DNA from: Escallonia rubra
Taxonomy: Eukaryota; Streptophyta; Magnoliopsida; Escalloniales; Escalloniaceae
DNA: 64,000 nucleotides
Assembly (NCBI GenBank): GCA_033065855.1
Contig: JAVXUO010000243.1
Coordinates: 372,001 to 436,000 of the forward strand
Reading direction: 5' to 3'
Under the pieces are notes generated by a model. It did no database searches. It had not been told where the DNA came from and saw only the letters and a list, made by a program, of their open reading frames with translations. A program made the position numbers and the translations under genes. Of this stretch, positions 48,577 to 60,563 are shown in pieces; position 1 is the first letter of the stretch, and every line of letters begins with the position of its first letter.

Positions 48577-49045
48577 CTGTTTGACACTCATTTTTTTTCA
48601 GTTTTGGAAATGTGAAAACAAATCGCGTTTGGTAATTTTTTTTTTTCTTTTCCAATTTAAAAAATCAGTTTTTAAACTGAAGAGTAAAAAAAAAAAATTT
48701 GCTTTTTTTTTTCACTTTTGGTTTTTTTTTTTAGTCCACCACCCTCCCATCGCCGGCAGCCACCTCAGGCGACCACCGCCAACGGCTTGCCGGTAGGCGC
48801 CGGCGACTGCCAACGACAACCGCCGGCAGCCACCGTTGACCACCGCCATGCCCCACCACCGCCATCGTAAACCACCACAAAAAAAAACTCAAAATAAAAA
48901 CTGAGTAATCAAACACTCAAAAGAAAAAATTCAACATAAAATTGGATTATCAAACACCCACTTGTTTTTGTAAAAAAAAATTAAGTGCTCTTTTAAATTT
49001 TTTTTTAAAAGTGAAAACCAAAAAAAAAAATTTGCCAAACGAAAC
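48577..49045. mobile_element. MITE-like insert in copy 2, probably hAT-related
   Basis: This 469-bp piece is missing from copy 1. It begins CTGTTTGACA and ends TTTGCCAAACGAAAC, which are roughly inverted. Its flanks CTCAAGCC (48569-48576) and CTGAAGCC (49046-49053) match in 7 of 8 bases. It has T-rich and A-rich arms and a GC-rich centre with CCACCGCC-type triplets. An 8-bp duplication suggests hAT. The assignment is tentative. Confidence 0.55.
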
Positions 49046-50629
49046 CTGAAGCCTGATTATGGGCATTTACCAAATCACTCTCTTATAATGTCACAACTGT
49101 AGATATAAGACATTCGTACGCTTTTATTCGTAAAGGTGAAAGTTTAGTCAAAAAATATGACGGACTGATTAATATGTATAGTCATGGTTGCTTCAGTCAA
49201 TCTATCGAAAATATATTAATTACAACGATAATCGTTCTGACAATGTAAGATAAGTGACAGACGTGATGAAGAAGTTTGAAGATATTTTGTAACAAAGAAT
49301 TTTGAGGTGCTCCTTGACTTTGAAGACCCTCGTTCTCAAAGAGTTCTAAAATCTTATAAAAAGATGTTATTTTTACTCTCTCGTGTGTCACTAAGCACGA
49401 AACATATATCGTTTAGCCAAAACTTGAAAAAGCATATAAGTAGGTGGGAATAGTATGTATTGCCATTTGTATTTTGTTGAAAAGGTTATTATTATATTTT
49501 CGTCAAAGTCAGGCATAAATGATTTTTTCATAAGGCCTTTTTAGGCCATTTGCATCAGATGGACCGTCACATATCTACATGGCTATTGCTTGGATTAAGT
49601 GTATTCCTTTTCTAATGCATTAAGACGTGGTTAATACTTAATTTTAATTCCCTGGCCCTAACTATACCATGATATAGTCTTAACTTGCCATTATAGTTCC
49701 AGTTTTATATTATTATGACCACAAAAGAGCTTCTGTTATTGGTAGCTACTCTCCTCCAATATCTACCCCACGTGCATAAGACTTGTGCATATTTCTACCA
49801 ATGTTAGAATTTGAAAGGATTTGTTCAGCTAACAACTTTTGGTACATGTTTCTGTTCTTTTTTCCGCACACCTGCGGTACTAAAATAGAATGTGATTAGA
49901 GTGTTCACGATATTATGTTTTTCTAAAATAATGGCAGCTTTCTGCATTCTCTTCCTACGCAAGAAGGGTGTTGTGTTGTGTCTGAAACTCTGCTTCTCTA
50001 TTTGTGCAAATTAAAAAAAAATACAGAAATTATGAAAAGCTGAATTGTTGTATCTTGGAGGAGGCGTGCCTAGGATTGTTGCAGCGGTAATGTATTAAAG
50101 AAAACGACTTAGTCCGCGCCTCAATCTGGCTGAAAAAATACTTAGTTTTGTGTGGTTCAAGCAGGATATATGGAACTGTGAATGGTACTCTGTTCGGAAA
50201 GAATAATTCCACATTATCAAAGAGACCCAGTAGGCTGGAAATTGATTTTACATGTCAACTTTTTGCCATTTCATTTTTTTTTTTTGAAGTTACTGACAGG
50301 TGGTTTGAGTTAGTTCCAACAGTGTGTCCCCTTCTTAAGTATTTGTTTTGCCGTTTGAAGGTCTTGAAACCCTTCTAGTTCATGTCCAAATACCAATAAT
50401 AACCACGCAAGAGAGGAAGGCCTCCCATGCATGAACTAGATACTCATAACAGTGATTGAAGAAGGATGTGTTGAAGACTTTGAGAGACTTTATGCTCTAC
50501 ATTGACATAGTTTGCGCTAGCTACATATATACAGTCATTACTTTCATACAATTGAGACTGTACGAACCCTTTTTAGCCATACAAACTTGCCTTATATGCT
50601 TCTTAGTATAACCTTTCCCATGTCAGATT

Positions 50630-52166
50630 CAGTGGCGGAACCAAGATTTCATTCCAGGGGAGGCTAAAAATATATCGAAGGAGATAAATATTTTTATAAG
50701 TAAAATAGCACATAAAAATAAAGTGCATTTTTTTATAATACACAAAACATACTAAAAAGCATCTAAAAGGTCTTTCAAATTGTGTAAATGGAAAATTGTG
50801 GTGACAAGGTTGGCAAGGACCTTTCGACCAATACGCTCGTCGAACTTTATCTTGAACATTAGGACCATAATCCAAAATATTCGGACGCAACTCAGGATCC
50901 GCAATAAGCTCGTCAGAATTGAACTCATCGCTAACTCTGCTTGAATGTCCGAAATGAATATCACGATACACAATGGGAGCCTTGTCCCTTACTGTTGGAA
51001 TCAGATACTGTTGAATAATATCTTGATTTCTACACTCATTCTTATTAGACTGCAATAACTTTTTCACCTTTACTTTCTTTTGAAAGAACATTTCCATTCT
51101 GAAAAATATATATTTTATTTTAAGTATCAATCCATCAATTATCAATCAAATAACCTAGTTAATTACAAATATTTTATTCTTTTACTTTTTCACTCATGTT
51201 TTATAATCGTGATAACCTAACTAACCTAATTTGAAACCACCATTGAACTAAATCACATATCCGACATCTTAATCCAATTGGGTCCCATCCTCCATCAACC
51301 ATCTCAATTCTCAAATGCTCAATGCACAATTAACAACCTATAATCAGCAATTAATAATCTTAATTTTCAAATGCACAATTAACACAACCTAAAATTATCA
51401 ATCAAATAATCAATGCTCAAATCGGACAAAAATTCAAACGGGTCCCATCCTCCATCAATAATCTCACATCCCACGTACTCAATGCACGATTAACAGCCAT
51501 AAATCATCAATTAATAATCCAAATTATCAAATACACAACTAACAACCTAAAATTATTAATCAATTCTCAATAGCAAAAGAAATTGTTCAAAATGCACACT
51601 GACCTCAGTCCTCAGAAATCAGAACGGCGTCGTTGTCGCAATGTCGCTGGCGGTGGGTTCTTCGTCGTGCCCGTGACCAACGGTGACTGAGGCTCAGAAG
51701 TCAGATATGCTTGAATTTCACTATTTTAGGCACCGTAACCGCCGACCGGTGAGGTTCGTCACTTCCTCGGTTTGTCCGCCGGCTCGTAGATCTAAGCTAG
51801 ATCTGGCCGAAGTTGGGGTGGGGATTGGGGAGGGCCTTCACGCTTCGAAATCAGGGCTTCGACAGACGTGAGATGACCATTTCCTCAGCCGTGAGGCCGT
51901 CCGTGACTCCATGAGAGCAAGGGCGGACGTTGAGACCTTGACGGCGACCGGTGTTACCGATGAGGCGATGAGCCGATGACCAGTAGCCGTGGGCGGTGCC
52001 GCGGTGACTGAGAGAGTGAGAGGCGCCGTTCCGTGACCACTGACCGGTGAGCGGTGACTCCGGTGAGAGTTCAACCGTCGACGGCGACGACGTGAACTGA
52101 GAGAGTGACTAAGTGAGAGCCGAGAGGAAGAGGAGAGAGAGAGAGAGAGAGTCGCGAGTGAAAAAA

Positions 52167-52204
<38 letters not shown>

Positions 52205-52259
52205 CAAAATCTGAGGGGGTGCCTTAGTCCCCCCTCGTACATATGTAGTTCCACCCCTG
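50630..52259 (-). mobile_element. Non-autonomous hAT transposon with transposase N-terminal zinc-finger exon
   Basis: This 1630-bp insert is flanked by the perfect 8-bp duplication GTCAGATT (50622-50629 and 52260-52267). The uninterrupted site is in copy 1 near 29991. Its ends CAGTGGCGGAACCA and AGTTCCACCCCTG are imperfect inverted repeats typical of plant hAT elements. On the - strand, about 51090-50740 encodes a TTF-type zinc-finger N-terminus (DPELRPNILDYGPNVQDKVR, then KGPCQPCHHNFPFTQF) as in hAT/ZMYM-like transposases. The DDE and dimerisation parts are missing, so it is an internal deletion derivative. A TA run and GC-rich 0.5 kb at the right resemble the parent's promoter. Confidence 0.88.
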
Positions 52260-52812
52260 GTCAGATTCAAGGGTAGCACTAGATCTCATACCGGAGGCTA
52301 TCTTGTTCTTTGGCTTTTGTGATTATCTGATGTGATTATTTTAACTATACACTTTGTTCGATCTGATTGTAACAGACTTATAACTACTATCTTCAGAAAG
52401 TAGCTACTCTTATAACCAAATTAATATCAATTCTCCGGTTTAACTATAAAAAAAAACCTTTCCCATGGTGATGCCAAGAAAAGTGGGTTCGTACTTACGT
52501 GGAGGTGCCACAAAGGCTGCAGTTCGAGTCAGATGCCAAGTATGTTGATGTAGGACACAGCAAGGGTGGAACAAGGGCAGAGACCAAGGGCTTCCCAAAC
52601 AGAGCTTGAGGGTGGCAGTGCTGCGAGGGGCGATGGCGCGAGGATGAATACACGATGACAGTCACAGTCCGATGCTTAGGTCCAGAGTCAAGGTACTGTA
52701 TGTTTCTCTCTTTAGAATTCTAGAGTGAGAAAGTGAAAATGCGAGAGAGTGAAGAAGAAGTCCTGAAAATGTCCAACCTTTATCCCCTGTCCGAATGAAT
52801 TCTCAAGACCTC

Positions 52813-52820
52813 TATTTATA
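52813..52820 (-). promoter_or_regulatory. TATA box of the solo LTR
   Basis: TATAAATA on the - strand lies about 340 bp from the downstream end of the LTR, as expected for a U3/R boundary. The same site is present at 56141-56134 and 62816-62809. Confidence 0.6.
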
Positions 52821-53214
52821 GATATTGAGATGATGATGTCATAAACTAACACGTGGCGTTCCCCAGGAGTGACACATCACCGGGGGGTCCACGGGTGCCG
52901 GTGCTCCATGGATTGTCAGATCGCATATTCACCCGGCCTGCCCCGCACAGCGTCACTCCATCTGTCAGGAAAGATTGGCTCCCAACGCATCGGTGTGGCG
53001 AGAGAACCCCCTTGATCTAGCCTCTAATCCAAGCCCTTGCGGAGTCCCACAGGCCTGGCAGCGGTGGGGAAGACCCGACGCCCAACTGCCAGGTAAACTA
53101 GGCGCGATGCCCTCCGAAGACCAGCTCCCGTCTCGGAGTGATCGGGGGGTCATAGTCCCTAGGGGTGCCGACGCAAGCCACCAGTGTCGGAACACGTAGG
53201 CTGGTCACGCAGGC

Positions 53215-53885
53215 ACCCTGACAGAGATAGTGTCCCGGAAGAGTTGCCTATTCCGCAAGCCGAGGTAGCATCCCGAAGGAGCCGTCTACCTGGTCGGCCA
53301 AGGTAGCATCCCAGAGGAGCCGTCTACCTGGCAGAAGGGGAGTCTTCGTGCTGGAGCACTTGGAGCTCCCTGGCAGAGATAGTGTCCCGGAGGAGTCGCA
53401 TATCCCCGCGGGTGAGTCCTTGTGCCAAATCACTCGAAAAGCGTCAAGGTCGCATCCCAAAGGAGCCGTCTACCCAACTGGCCGAGGTAGCATCCCAGAG
53501 GAGCCGTCTACATGGCGGAAGGGGAGTTGAAGAGCTCCCTGGCGGAGATAGTGTCCCGGAGGAGTCGCCTATCCCCGCGGGTGAGTCCTTGTGCCGGAGC
53601 ACTCGGAGCATGTCAAGGTAGCATCCCGGAGGAGCCGTCTACCAAACTGGCCGAGGTAGTATCCCGAAGGAGCCGTCTACCTGGCGGAAGGGGAGTTGAA
53701 GAGCTCCCTGATGAAGATAGTGTCCCGGAGGAGTCGCATATCCCCGCGGGTGAGTCCTTGTGCCGGAGCACTCGGAGCATGTCAAGGTAGCATCCCGGAG
53801 GAGCCGTCTACCTGGCGGAAGGGGAGTTGAAGAGCTCCCTGGCGGAGATAGTGTCCCAGAGGAGTCGCCTATCCCCGCAGGATGT
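53215..53885. repeat. LTR minisatellite in the solo LTR
   Basis: Modules with AGGTAGCATCCCGGAGGAG, CCGTCTACCTGGCGGAAGG and GATAGTGTCCCGGAGGAGTC recur in several orders. The complete larger unit is about 131 or 169 bp, depending on whether a 38-bp sub-module is doubled. These repeats create many false reading frames. Confidence 0.85.
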
Positions 53886-54540
53886 TGCACACTCCGGAGA
53901 GTGGGTCGAAGTATGTTCCACGACCAAGGCAAGGTGTGCATGGTGTGGTGAATGAGTGTGGTGCCCGGGGGGCATGTAACATGATTGTGGCGCATGGGCG
54001 CATGGGTGCTAAGGATGGAGGCCAAAGGCCAACCCTTCGGCGAAGGCCAAGGCCAACCTCAAGGGGAGGCCAAGGCCGACCCCAATGGGGAGGCCGAGGC
54101 CGACCCCAAGGGGAAGGCCAAGGCCGAGGCCGACCCCAAGGGGGAGGCCAAGGCCAACCTCCTTGGGCAAGTGCAATGGTGCATCGACGGACGACGGGCG
54201 AAGTGCGACGGTCGAAGCGTGATAAGGCTTCGTGCAAAAATGAGCTTCTTAGTGACGAAGTAACGTGACGAAAGTGAGAAGTGCACGTGACTTGAGCGGG
54301 CATGCTTTGACCGGTTGTGAGCGTTGAAAATGACTATTGCTTGTGTGGATGTGTCATGCAAAATAGGACCACAGTGGGCCTTTGGGTGCGACCAGAATAG
54401 GTTGGGAACACATGGTTATATGGTTGAATTATGCTTCATAGATTTTCTTGTGGTGTTTAGTTGACTGCTTCTAATGTAGTTCACATCGTACAAGCTGGTA
54501 GTTGTATATGAATGCCGGGTTTGTTAGCATCGTGCAAGTA

Positions 54541-55813
54541 TATATGTGATTGCTGGCACCGGGATCGAGACCAAGAACTCTCATTCTCTTCTTTTGATCC
54601 ATCGTGTGCAAACATGACCATGTCATCACCCACTTTCTTTTCTTCTACATAGTGAGCCTTCACCTTTTCTTCCTTTGGTTCATCTTGACACTCCCAAGAG
54701 TAGTACCCGTATCGATTACATGTGAAACATTCAACATCTTTCTTGCTTTGGCATTGGTAATAGCCTCCTCTTTCTCGACCTCATTCTCTCAATGGATGAA
54801 ATTTTAAACTTAATTTGTTATTGTTGTTCTGATATTGTCCACCACGGCCTCTGCCACGATCTCGAGTGCGACCTCATCCACGGCCTCTACCTCAACCACT
54901 TTGATTTTTGTTGGCGTCATCTTTCTTCTCGTTAATATTCATCTTGGCCTGAAGAACTTACTCGATAGGCTATTTGTTTCTCCTTTCGATCTTGTCCTCA
55001 TGGACTTGCAATTTTCTCGAGACCTCATCGACGGTCATAGTCTCTGTATCATTGGACTCCTCGATGCAACGACATGGTCGAATTTTGGATCAAGATATCG
55101 AAATATCTTCTCGACCACTCGACTATCTTCCATCTCTTCAACATTTATCTCAAGTTGGTTCACAACTGAGAGAACTCTTGAAATGTAGTCAAAAATTATT
55201 TTGGAGTCTTTCATCTATAAAGACTCAAATTCACCTCGAAGGCTTTGGACCGTCACATTTCTTCACCTTGTCAATACCCTTGAAAGCACTCTCTAAAGTA
55301 TCGCATGCTTTCTTTGCGGTGGTGGTATGCGCAATCTTCTCAAAGACATTGTCATCGACGCCAAGTTGAATGAGTGAAAGAGCCTCTTGATCTTTCACTC
55401 GGGCTTCTTTGGCAGCCTTTGTCATGGGTTCGCTAGAACCGGCCAAGTTTTTCGGTTTCATATATTCGTCTTCTACTGCATTCCAAACGTCTTGGCCATC
55501 AAGAAAGGTTTTCATTCGGATGCTCTACCTTTCATGGTTGTCTTTCACGGGCTTTGGGAAAGGAAATGCTCCACTTGTTGCCGCCATTAGAACCTTCGCT
55601 CTGCTACCGCTTTGTTGCGTAATGGGCACAATATTAAAGGCACAGTGGAAATACTTAAAGTATTATGGATCGGAAGAGGAGGAGGAAGTGGAGAAGAGAT
55701 ACACTCTTATATTTTTTTTCTACTCGATCAACACTTCTATTCATAAAACTCACTATCTTTCTTGGTTTCATCACACAACGATTAGGGATGCACCTATTTA
55801 CACTGCTACATAT
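54541..55813 (-). mobile_element. Fossil Copia gag and partial LTR (second copy)
   Basis: This is the duplicate of the Copia fossil at 30382-31846. The gag-like region runs from about 55587 to 54600 on the - strand, with a CCHC knuckle (CFTCNRYGYYSWEC). The LTR begins at 55613 and is cut by the Gypsy insertion after about 200 bp. It is broken in several places. Confidence 0.8.
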
Positions 55814-56133
55814 TGATACCAATGAAAGTGGGTTCGCAGTCGACGTGGATGTGCCACAAGGAATGATGTCCGAGTCAGATGCCAAGTATGTTGATGTAGG
55901 ACACATCAAGGGTGGAACAAGGGCAGAGACCAAGGGCTTCCCAGACAGAGCTTGAGGGTGGCAGTGCTGCGATGGCAATAGCGCAGGATGAATACACGAC
56001 GACAGTCACAGTCTGATGCTTAGGTCCAGAGTCAATGTCATGTATGTTTATCTCTCTAGGCTTCTAGAGTGAGAAAGTGAAAATGTGAGAGTCCTGAAAA
56101 TGTGCAACCTCCTGAATGAATTCTCAAGACCTC

Positions 56134-56141
56134 TATTTATA
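56134..56141 (-). promoter_or_regulatory. TATA box of the Gypsy 3' LTR
   Basis: TATAAATA on the - strand is in the same place as in the other two LTRs. Transcription would run toward lower coordinates, into the DEG9 duplicate. Confidence 0.55.
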
Positions 56142-56529
56142 GAGATTGAGATGATGATGTCATTAACCGACACGTGGCGCTCCCTGGGAGTGACACATCA
56201 CCGGGGGGTCCATGGGTGTCGGTGCTCCACGGACTGTCGGATCGCATATTCACCCGGCCTGCCCCACACAGCGTCGCTCTGTCTGTCTGGAAAGACTGGC
56301 TCCCACAGCGTTGGTGTGGCCAGAGAACCCCTTGATCTAGCCTCCAATCCAAGCCCTTGCAGAGTCCCACAGGCCTGGCAGCGGTGGGGAAGACCCGACG
56401 CCCAACTGCCAGGTGAACTAGGCGTGATGCCCTCCGAAGACCTGCTCCCGTCTCGGAGTGACCCGGGGGTCATAGTCCCTAGGGGTGCCGACGCAAGCCC
56501 CCAGTACCAGAGCACGTAGGCCAATCACT

Positions 56530-57205
56530 CAGACTCCCTGGCGGAGATAGTGTCCCAGAGGAGTCGCCTATTCCACAGGCCGAGGTAGCATCCCGGAGGA
56601 GCCGTCTACCTGGCCGGCCAAGGTAGCATCTCGGAGGAGCCGTCTACCTGGCGGAAGGGGAGTCTTCGTGCCGGAGCACTTAGAGCTCCCTGGCGGAGAT
56701 AGTGTCCCGGAGGAGTCGCCTATCCCCGCGGGTGAGTCCTTGTGCCGGAGCACTCGGAGCGCGTCAAGGTAGCATCCCGGAGGAGCCGTCTACCTGGCAG
56801 AAGGGGAGTTGAAGAGCTCCCTGGCGGAGACAGTGTCCCGGAGGAGTCGCCTATCCCCGTGGGTGAGTCCTTGTGCCGGAGCACTTAGAGCACGTCAAGG
56901 TCGCATCCCGGAAGAGCCGTCTACCCGACTGGCCGAGGTAGCATCCCGGAGGAGCCGTCTATCTGGCGGAAGGGGAGTTGAAGAGCTCCTTGATGAAGAT
57001 AGTGTCTTGGAGGAGTCCCATATCCCCGCGGGTGAGTCTTTGTGCTGGAGCACTCAGAGTGTGTCAAGGTAGCATCCCGGAGGAGCCGTCTACCCGACTG
57101 GCCGAGGTAGCATCCCGGAGGAGCCGTCTACCTGGCGGAAGGGGAGTTGAAGAGCTCCCTGGCGGAGATAGTGTCCCGGAGGAGTCGCCTATCCCCGCAG
57201 GATGT
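56530..57205. repeat. LTR minisatellite in the Gypsy 3' LTR
   Basis: This is the same module set as in the solo LTR (CATCCCGGAGGAGCCGTCTA, GAGATAGTGTCCCGGAGGAG, GGTGAGTCCTTGTGCCGGAG), with its own order and copy number. Confidence 0.85.
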
Positions 57206-57689
57206 TGCATACTCCGGAGAGTGGGTCGAAGCATGTTCCACGACCAAGGCAAGGTGCGCATGGTGTGGTGAATGAGTGTGGTGCCCGGGGGGCATGTAAC
57301 ATGATTGTGGCGCATGGGCGCGATGAAGTGAGTATGGTGCCGGGGGCACGGTAGTGTGACAGAGAGCCTGAGGGCACGGCTGTATCAGCGGCGCGGCGCA
57401 CGGGCGCGGCTGACTGTTAGAGTGCGGCCCCTGGATGTCGGCGACGGGCATCGCGGAGACGACGTCCAGGCGACGGACGACGAGCGTCGCGGAGTTAGCG
57501 CGCGGGCGCGGGCAATGTCCGGACGACGGGCGACGGGGTCGCGGAGTGACGTCCAGGCGACGGGGTCGCGAAGTGACGTCCGGGCGACGGGGTTGCAGAG
57601 TTATGTATGGGCGACAGGGTCACGAAGTTATGTCTGGGCGACGTGGTCGCGGAGTGATGTATGGTCCCTTGAAGGAAGGAAAATGCCAA

Positions 57690-57845
57690 GTATGGAGGCC
57701 AAAGGCCAACCCCAAGGGGAAGGCCAAGGCCAACCTCAGGGGAGGCCAAGGCCGACCCCAAGGGGAAGGCCAAGGCCGAGGCTGACCCCAAGGGGAAGGC
57801 CAAGGCCGAGGCCGACCCCAAGGGGGAGGCCAAGGCCAACCTCCT
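57690..57845. repeat. GGCCAAGGCC-type short tandem repeat in the LTR
   Basis: A unit of about 30 bp built on ACCCCAAGGGGAAGGCCAAG is repeated several times. The same array lies in the solo LTR at about 54025-54165. Single GGCCGAGGCC units occur again inside the element (58951, 59288). Confidence 0.8.
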
Positions 57846-58007
57846 TGGTGACGAAGTCACGTAGAAGAAGTAATAAGTGCGCGTGACTTGAGAGTGCACG
57901 CTTTGACCAGTTGTGAGCTTTGAATGTTGATTGTTGCTTGTGCGGACGTGTTATGCAAAATGGGATACCAAAGGGCCTTTGGGTGCGACCAGAATAGGTT
58001 GGGAACA

Positions 58008-58020
58008 TAAGCCCCCTGCG
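58008..58020 (-). other. Polypurine-tract-like site next to the 3' LTR
   Basis: CGCAGGGGGCTTA on the - strand directly precedes the LTR's TGTTCCC. Its position and purine content fit a plus-strand primer site. It is short. Confidence 0.5.
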
Positions 58021-58739
58021 TGTGGTGTGCGCGGAGGGGCAACCCGAGCAGGCACCGCACGCATAAACACTTAGCAAGATTTTGATGTTGTTTGGCCGGA
58101 GAGTAGCTGATGTCGTCAATGCATGATGATGATGAAGAGCAGGTGGCTTGAGCCACATCATGCACCACCTACGAAATCTTAGAATGATTGGGGGTTGAGA
58201 CAAGGGCACGATGATAGGGCGCAAGGGCGTCGGCACGAAAACGGCGCCCGGGCGACGGACGACAAGTGTCACGGAGACGTTACCCCGGCGATGGGCGACA
58301 AGCGTCGCGGAAACCGCGCACGGGCGCTGGCGACGGGGGTCGCGGAGACGGCGCCCGGGTGACGAACGACGGACGACGGACGACGAGCGTCGAACAATGA
58401 GTAGGAGTAGGTGGTTCGAGCTGCCTCGCGCGCACCACCTACCAAGGATGTTGATGTCGGGGACGTCGCGACACGGGGCATGATAAAATTTGCAAAAAAA
58501 GTTCTAAGTGTAGAAAAGTATGAAATGGGTAGGGCGCAATGTGCGCGATCGGGCGTCCCGATGGGGGGACAGTCCACGACGGGCACAGGGGCTCGGGCAA
58601 TGCAAGGCGGTCAATGTTACAAAAAAATCTAAGTATGGAAAAGTGAGAAAATGGGTAACAGAGGGAGTCAAGAAGTGCTACCCCAAAGCATATGAAGTTT
58701 TAGTTGTTGTAAAATTGGTATGTTAGTTTTTGGTCTGGT

Positions 58740-60060
58740 TAGATAGAAAAAAAAATGTTAAGTGTTGTGTCTGGTGAGTATAATGGAATATGAGAAAGAA
58801 AAAAAGTTGAGTATGAGGGGTGTTGTATTTATGAAGTAATGTAAATAAAGTATGTGTAAGTATGAAATTGGGGTAATAATGAAGGGAGTTAATGGGGGTG
58901 AGGTAGAAGAAGAGAAAGAAGGAGGGGGTCGGTCGTGGAAGGGGGGTGGGGAGGCCGAGGCCAAGGGGTGGGGGTGGGGGTGTGGGTGTGGGTGTGGGAA
59001 AAAAAAGGGGATTGGAAAAGATGGGGTGAGAGAAACGATGAAGAGAGAGTGATGTGATTAATGGGAGGGGAAGGGAGATAGAAAGGAAATTGAATGAAGA
59101 GAGGGGAGGGGGGTCAGCCTAGGGAAGGGGGCGGGGAGGACGAGGCCAAGGGTGTAGGGAAAGAGGGAGGGTGAGATGAGGTGAATTTATTGGGGGAGGT
59201 AATATGTGAGGGGGAATTAATGAGAGTGATGGGAGAGAGGGACTGAGAGAAGAGAATGAATGAACAAAGGTGAGAGAGGGATGGGAGAGGCCGAGGCCGA
59301 GGGTGTGGGTAGGGGGGGTGATGATTGGTTAATGTGTAAGAGTTGATGTGTAAGAATCATGTGTAAGAGTGAAGAAGTGAGAGAGAGAAGGTTGTAAGTG
59401 GGGGGAAGTTAATGTGAGTAATGAGTGGGGAAAAAGGAAGAGCGGGAAATGAGGAGGGGAGGAGACCCACGTGAGGGTGAAAGAGAAGAGTGTGTTGGGT
59501 GAGTTAATGAGCATAACAGAGAGAAAATGTGTAAGAGAGTGTAAGAGAATGTGAGAGAGAGAGAGAGGGAGAGAGAGGCATTTAATGTGATAAGAGAGAG
59601 AGTGTGTAAAGTGGGGAAATTGAGGAATGGTGTCTCGGATAGAGAGGGAAGAGCGAGGAAAAATATGTTAGAGTGATGTAGGGAGGGGAAAGAGAAAAAT
59701 TAAAAAGTTGAAAGTGATGGAAGAGGGAGAAAAGGGGGAGATGGAATTAAATGTGGGAAGAGAGAGTGGGGAAGACCCACATGGACGGGTGGGAAGAGGG
59801 CTGCCCGAATTTTGGGCTGCCCAGACGCCTGGGTGGGGGTGGGTGGGGTGACGGGGGGCAAAAAAAAAATTGTTGGCCTCCCTAAGGAGGGAACCTCCAA
59901 TGATTTTTTTTTTTTTTTTATGTACAAAGAGAGAAAGATAAGAGTTGTGTATAATGTGGAGAAAGAAAGAATGGTGAGGGAAGAAAGGAAGATGTAGTGT
60001 TGGATCATGTGAGAGGGAGAGTGAATGAAGATATAGAGAGAGTGATGAGAGCATGAATGT
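58740..60060. repeat. Strand-asymmetric purine-rich tract inside the Gypsy element
   Basis: About 1.3 kb is overwhelmingly G and A on the + strand, with GAGAGAG, GGGGAGG and GTGTAAGAGTG motifs in irregular order. At about 58965-58998 there are closely spaced G runs (GGGGGTGGGGGTGTGGGTG) capable of G-quadruplex formation. Reading frames here are Ser/Leu/Pro-rich noise. It occupies the part of the interior where pol would be expected. Confidence 0.75.
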
Positions 60061-60563
60061 TGGGAGTAAGTGGGGAAGATGAAAACTTTGAAAAAATTTC
60101 TAAGTGTTGAAAAAAAAATTGAGCTCGGGCAAGGGTGGTGAGGGAGGCCACTGAGGGTGGTGATCGATGACCGGCTGCGAAAAAATAATTTTTTTTTCTA
60201 AGTGTCAAGAAAAGTGAATGGGGGATGATGATGCGACCGTAGTAGCGCGACTCGAGCCACCCCGCACACCACGTACCAAGTCGTTGCAATGTGAGGCCGA
60301 AGGGGTTGGGAAGGGGTGAAGCCCCCAAGGGAGTGGGTGATGGCATGAAGGGTGATGTCAATAGACTTGTGCAAGAGCAATGTAGCTTGAAAATTTTCTA
60401 AGTCTGGAAAATGTAACTTCATTGATAACGAAGGATATGCAACATGCCTTGATACATGGGTATGACGTACATGGAAACTTGCAAAATGAACGAAAAAATT
60501 ACAAGTGTGGAAAATGCACTAAGGCATGCCAAGGCTTGGTCGGGTGGGTAAAATGTCTCGTAC

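Larger units (their letters stand above)
52469..54410 (-). mobile_element. Solo LTR of the GC-rich Gypsy-type family
   Basis: The 1942-bp insert runs TGATGCC...GGGAACA and is flanked by the 5-bp duplication CATGG (52464-52468 and 54411-54415). Copy 1 has the empty site near 30255. It matches the LTRs of the element at 55814 throughout, including the minisatellite. No internal region remains, so it arose by LTR-LTR recombination. A TATAAATA box on the - strand is at 52820-52813. Confidence 0.9.
47551..55813 (+). repeat. Segmental duplication, copy 2 (truncated DEG9 region with later insertions)
   Basis: Homology to 26954-31666 begins at ATTTGGGCACCAGG and runs to CTGCTACATA, where a Gypsy LTR interrupts it. 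The copy is stretched from about 4.4 to 8.3 kb by inserts at 48577-49045, 50630-52259 and 52469-54410. Without them the order and orientation match copy 1 throughout: DEG9 exon 1, promoter, LTR remnant, retroposon, Copia gag and LTR. Confidence 0.9.

Noticed and set aside
57356-58483. Arg/Gly-rich frames around the GACGACGGGCGACG-type repeats
   Set aside because: They follow short GC-rich repeat units inside the LTR and interior, with no recognisable domain.
59668-60361. Leu/Ser/Pro-rich frames on the - strand
   Set aside because: They are produced by the purine tract on the opposite strand and show no family match.
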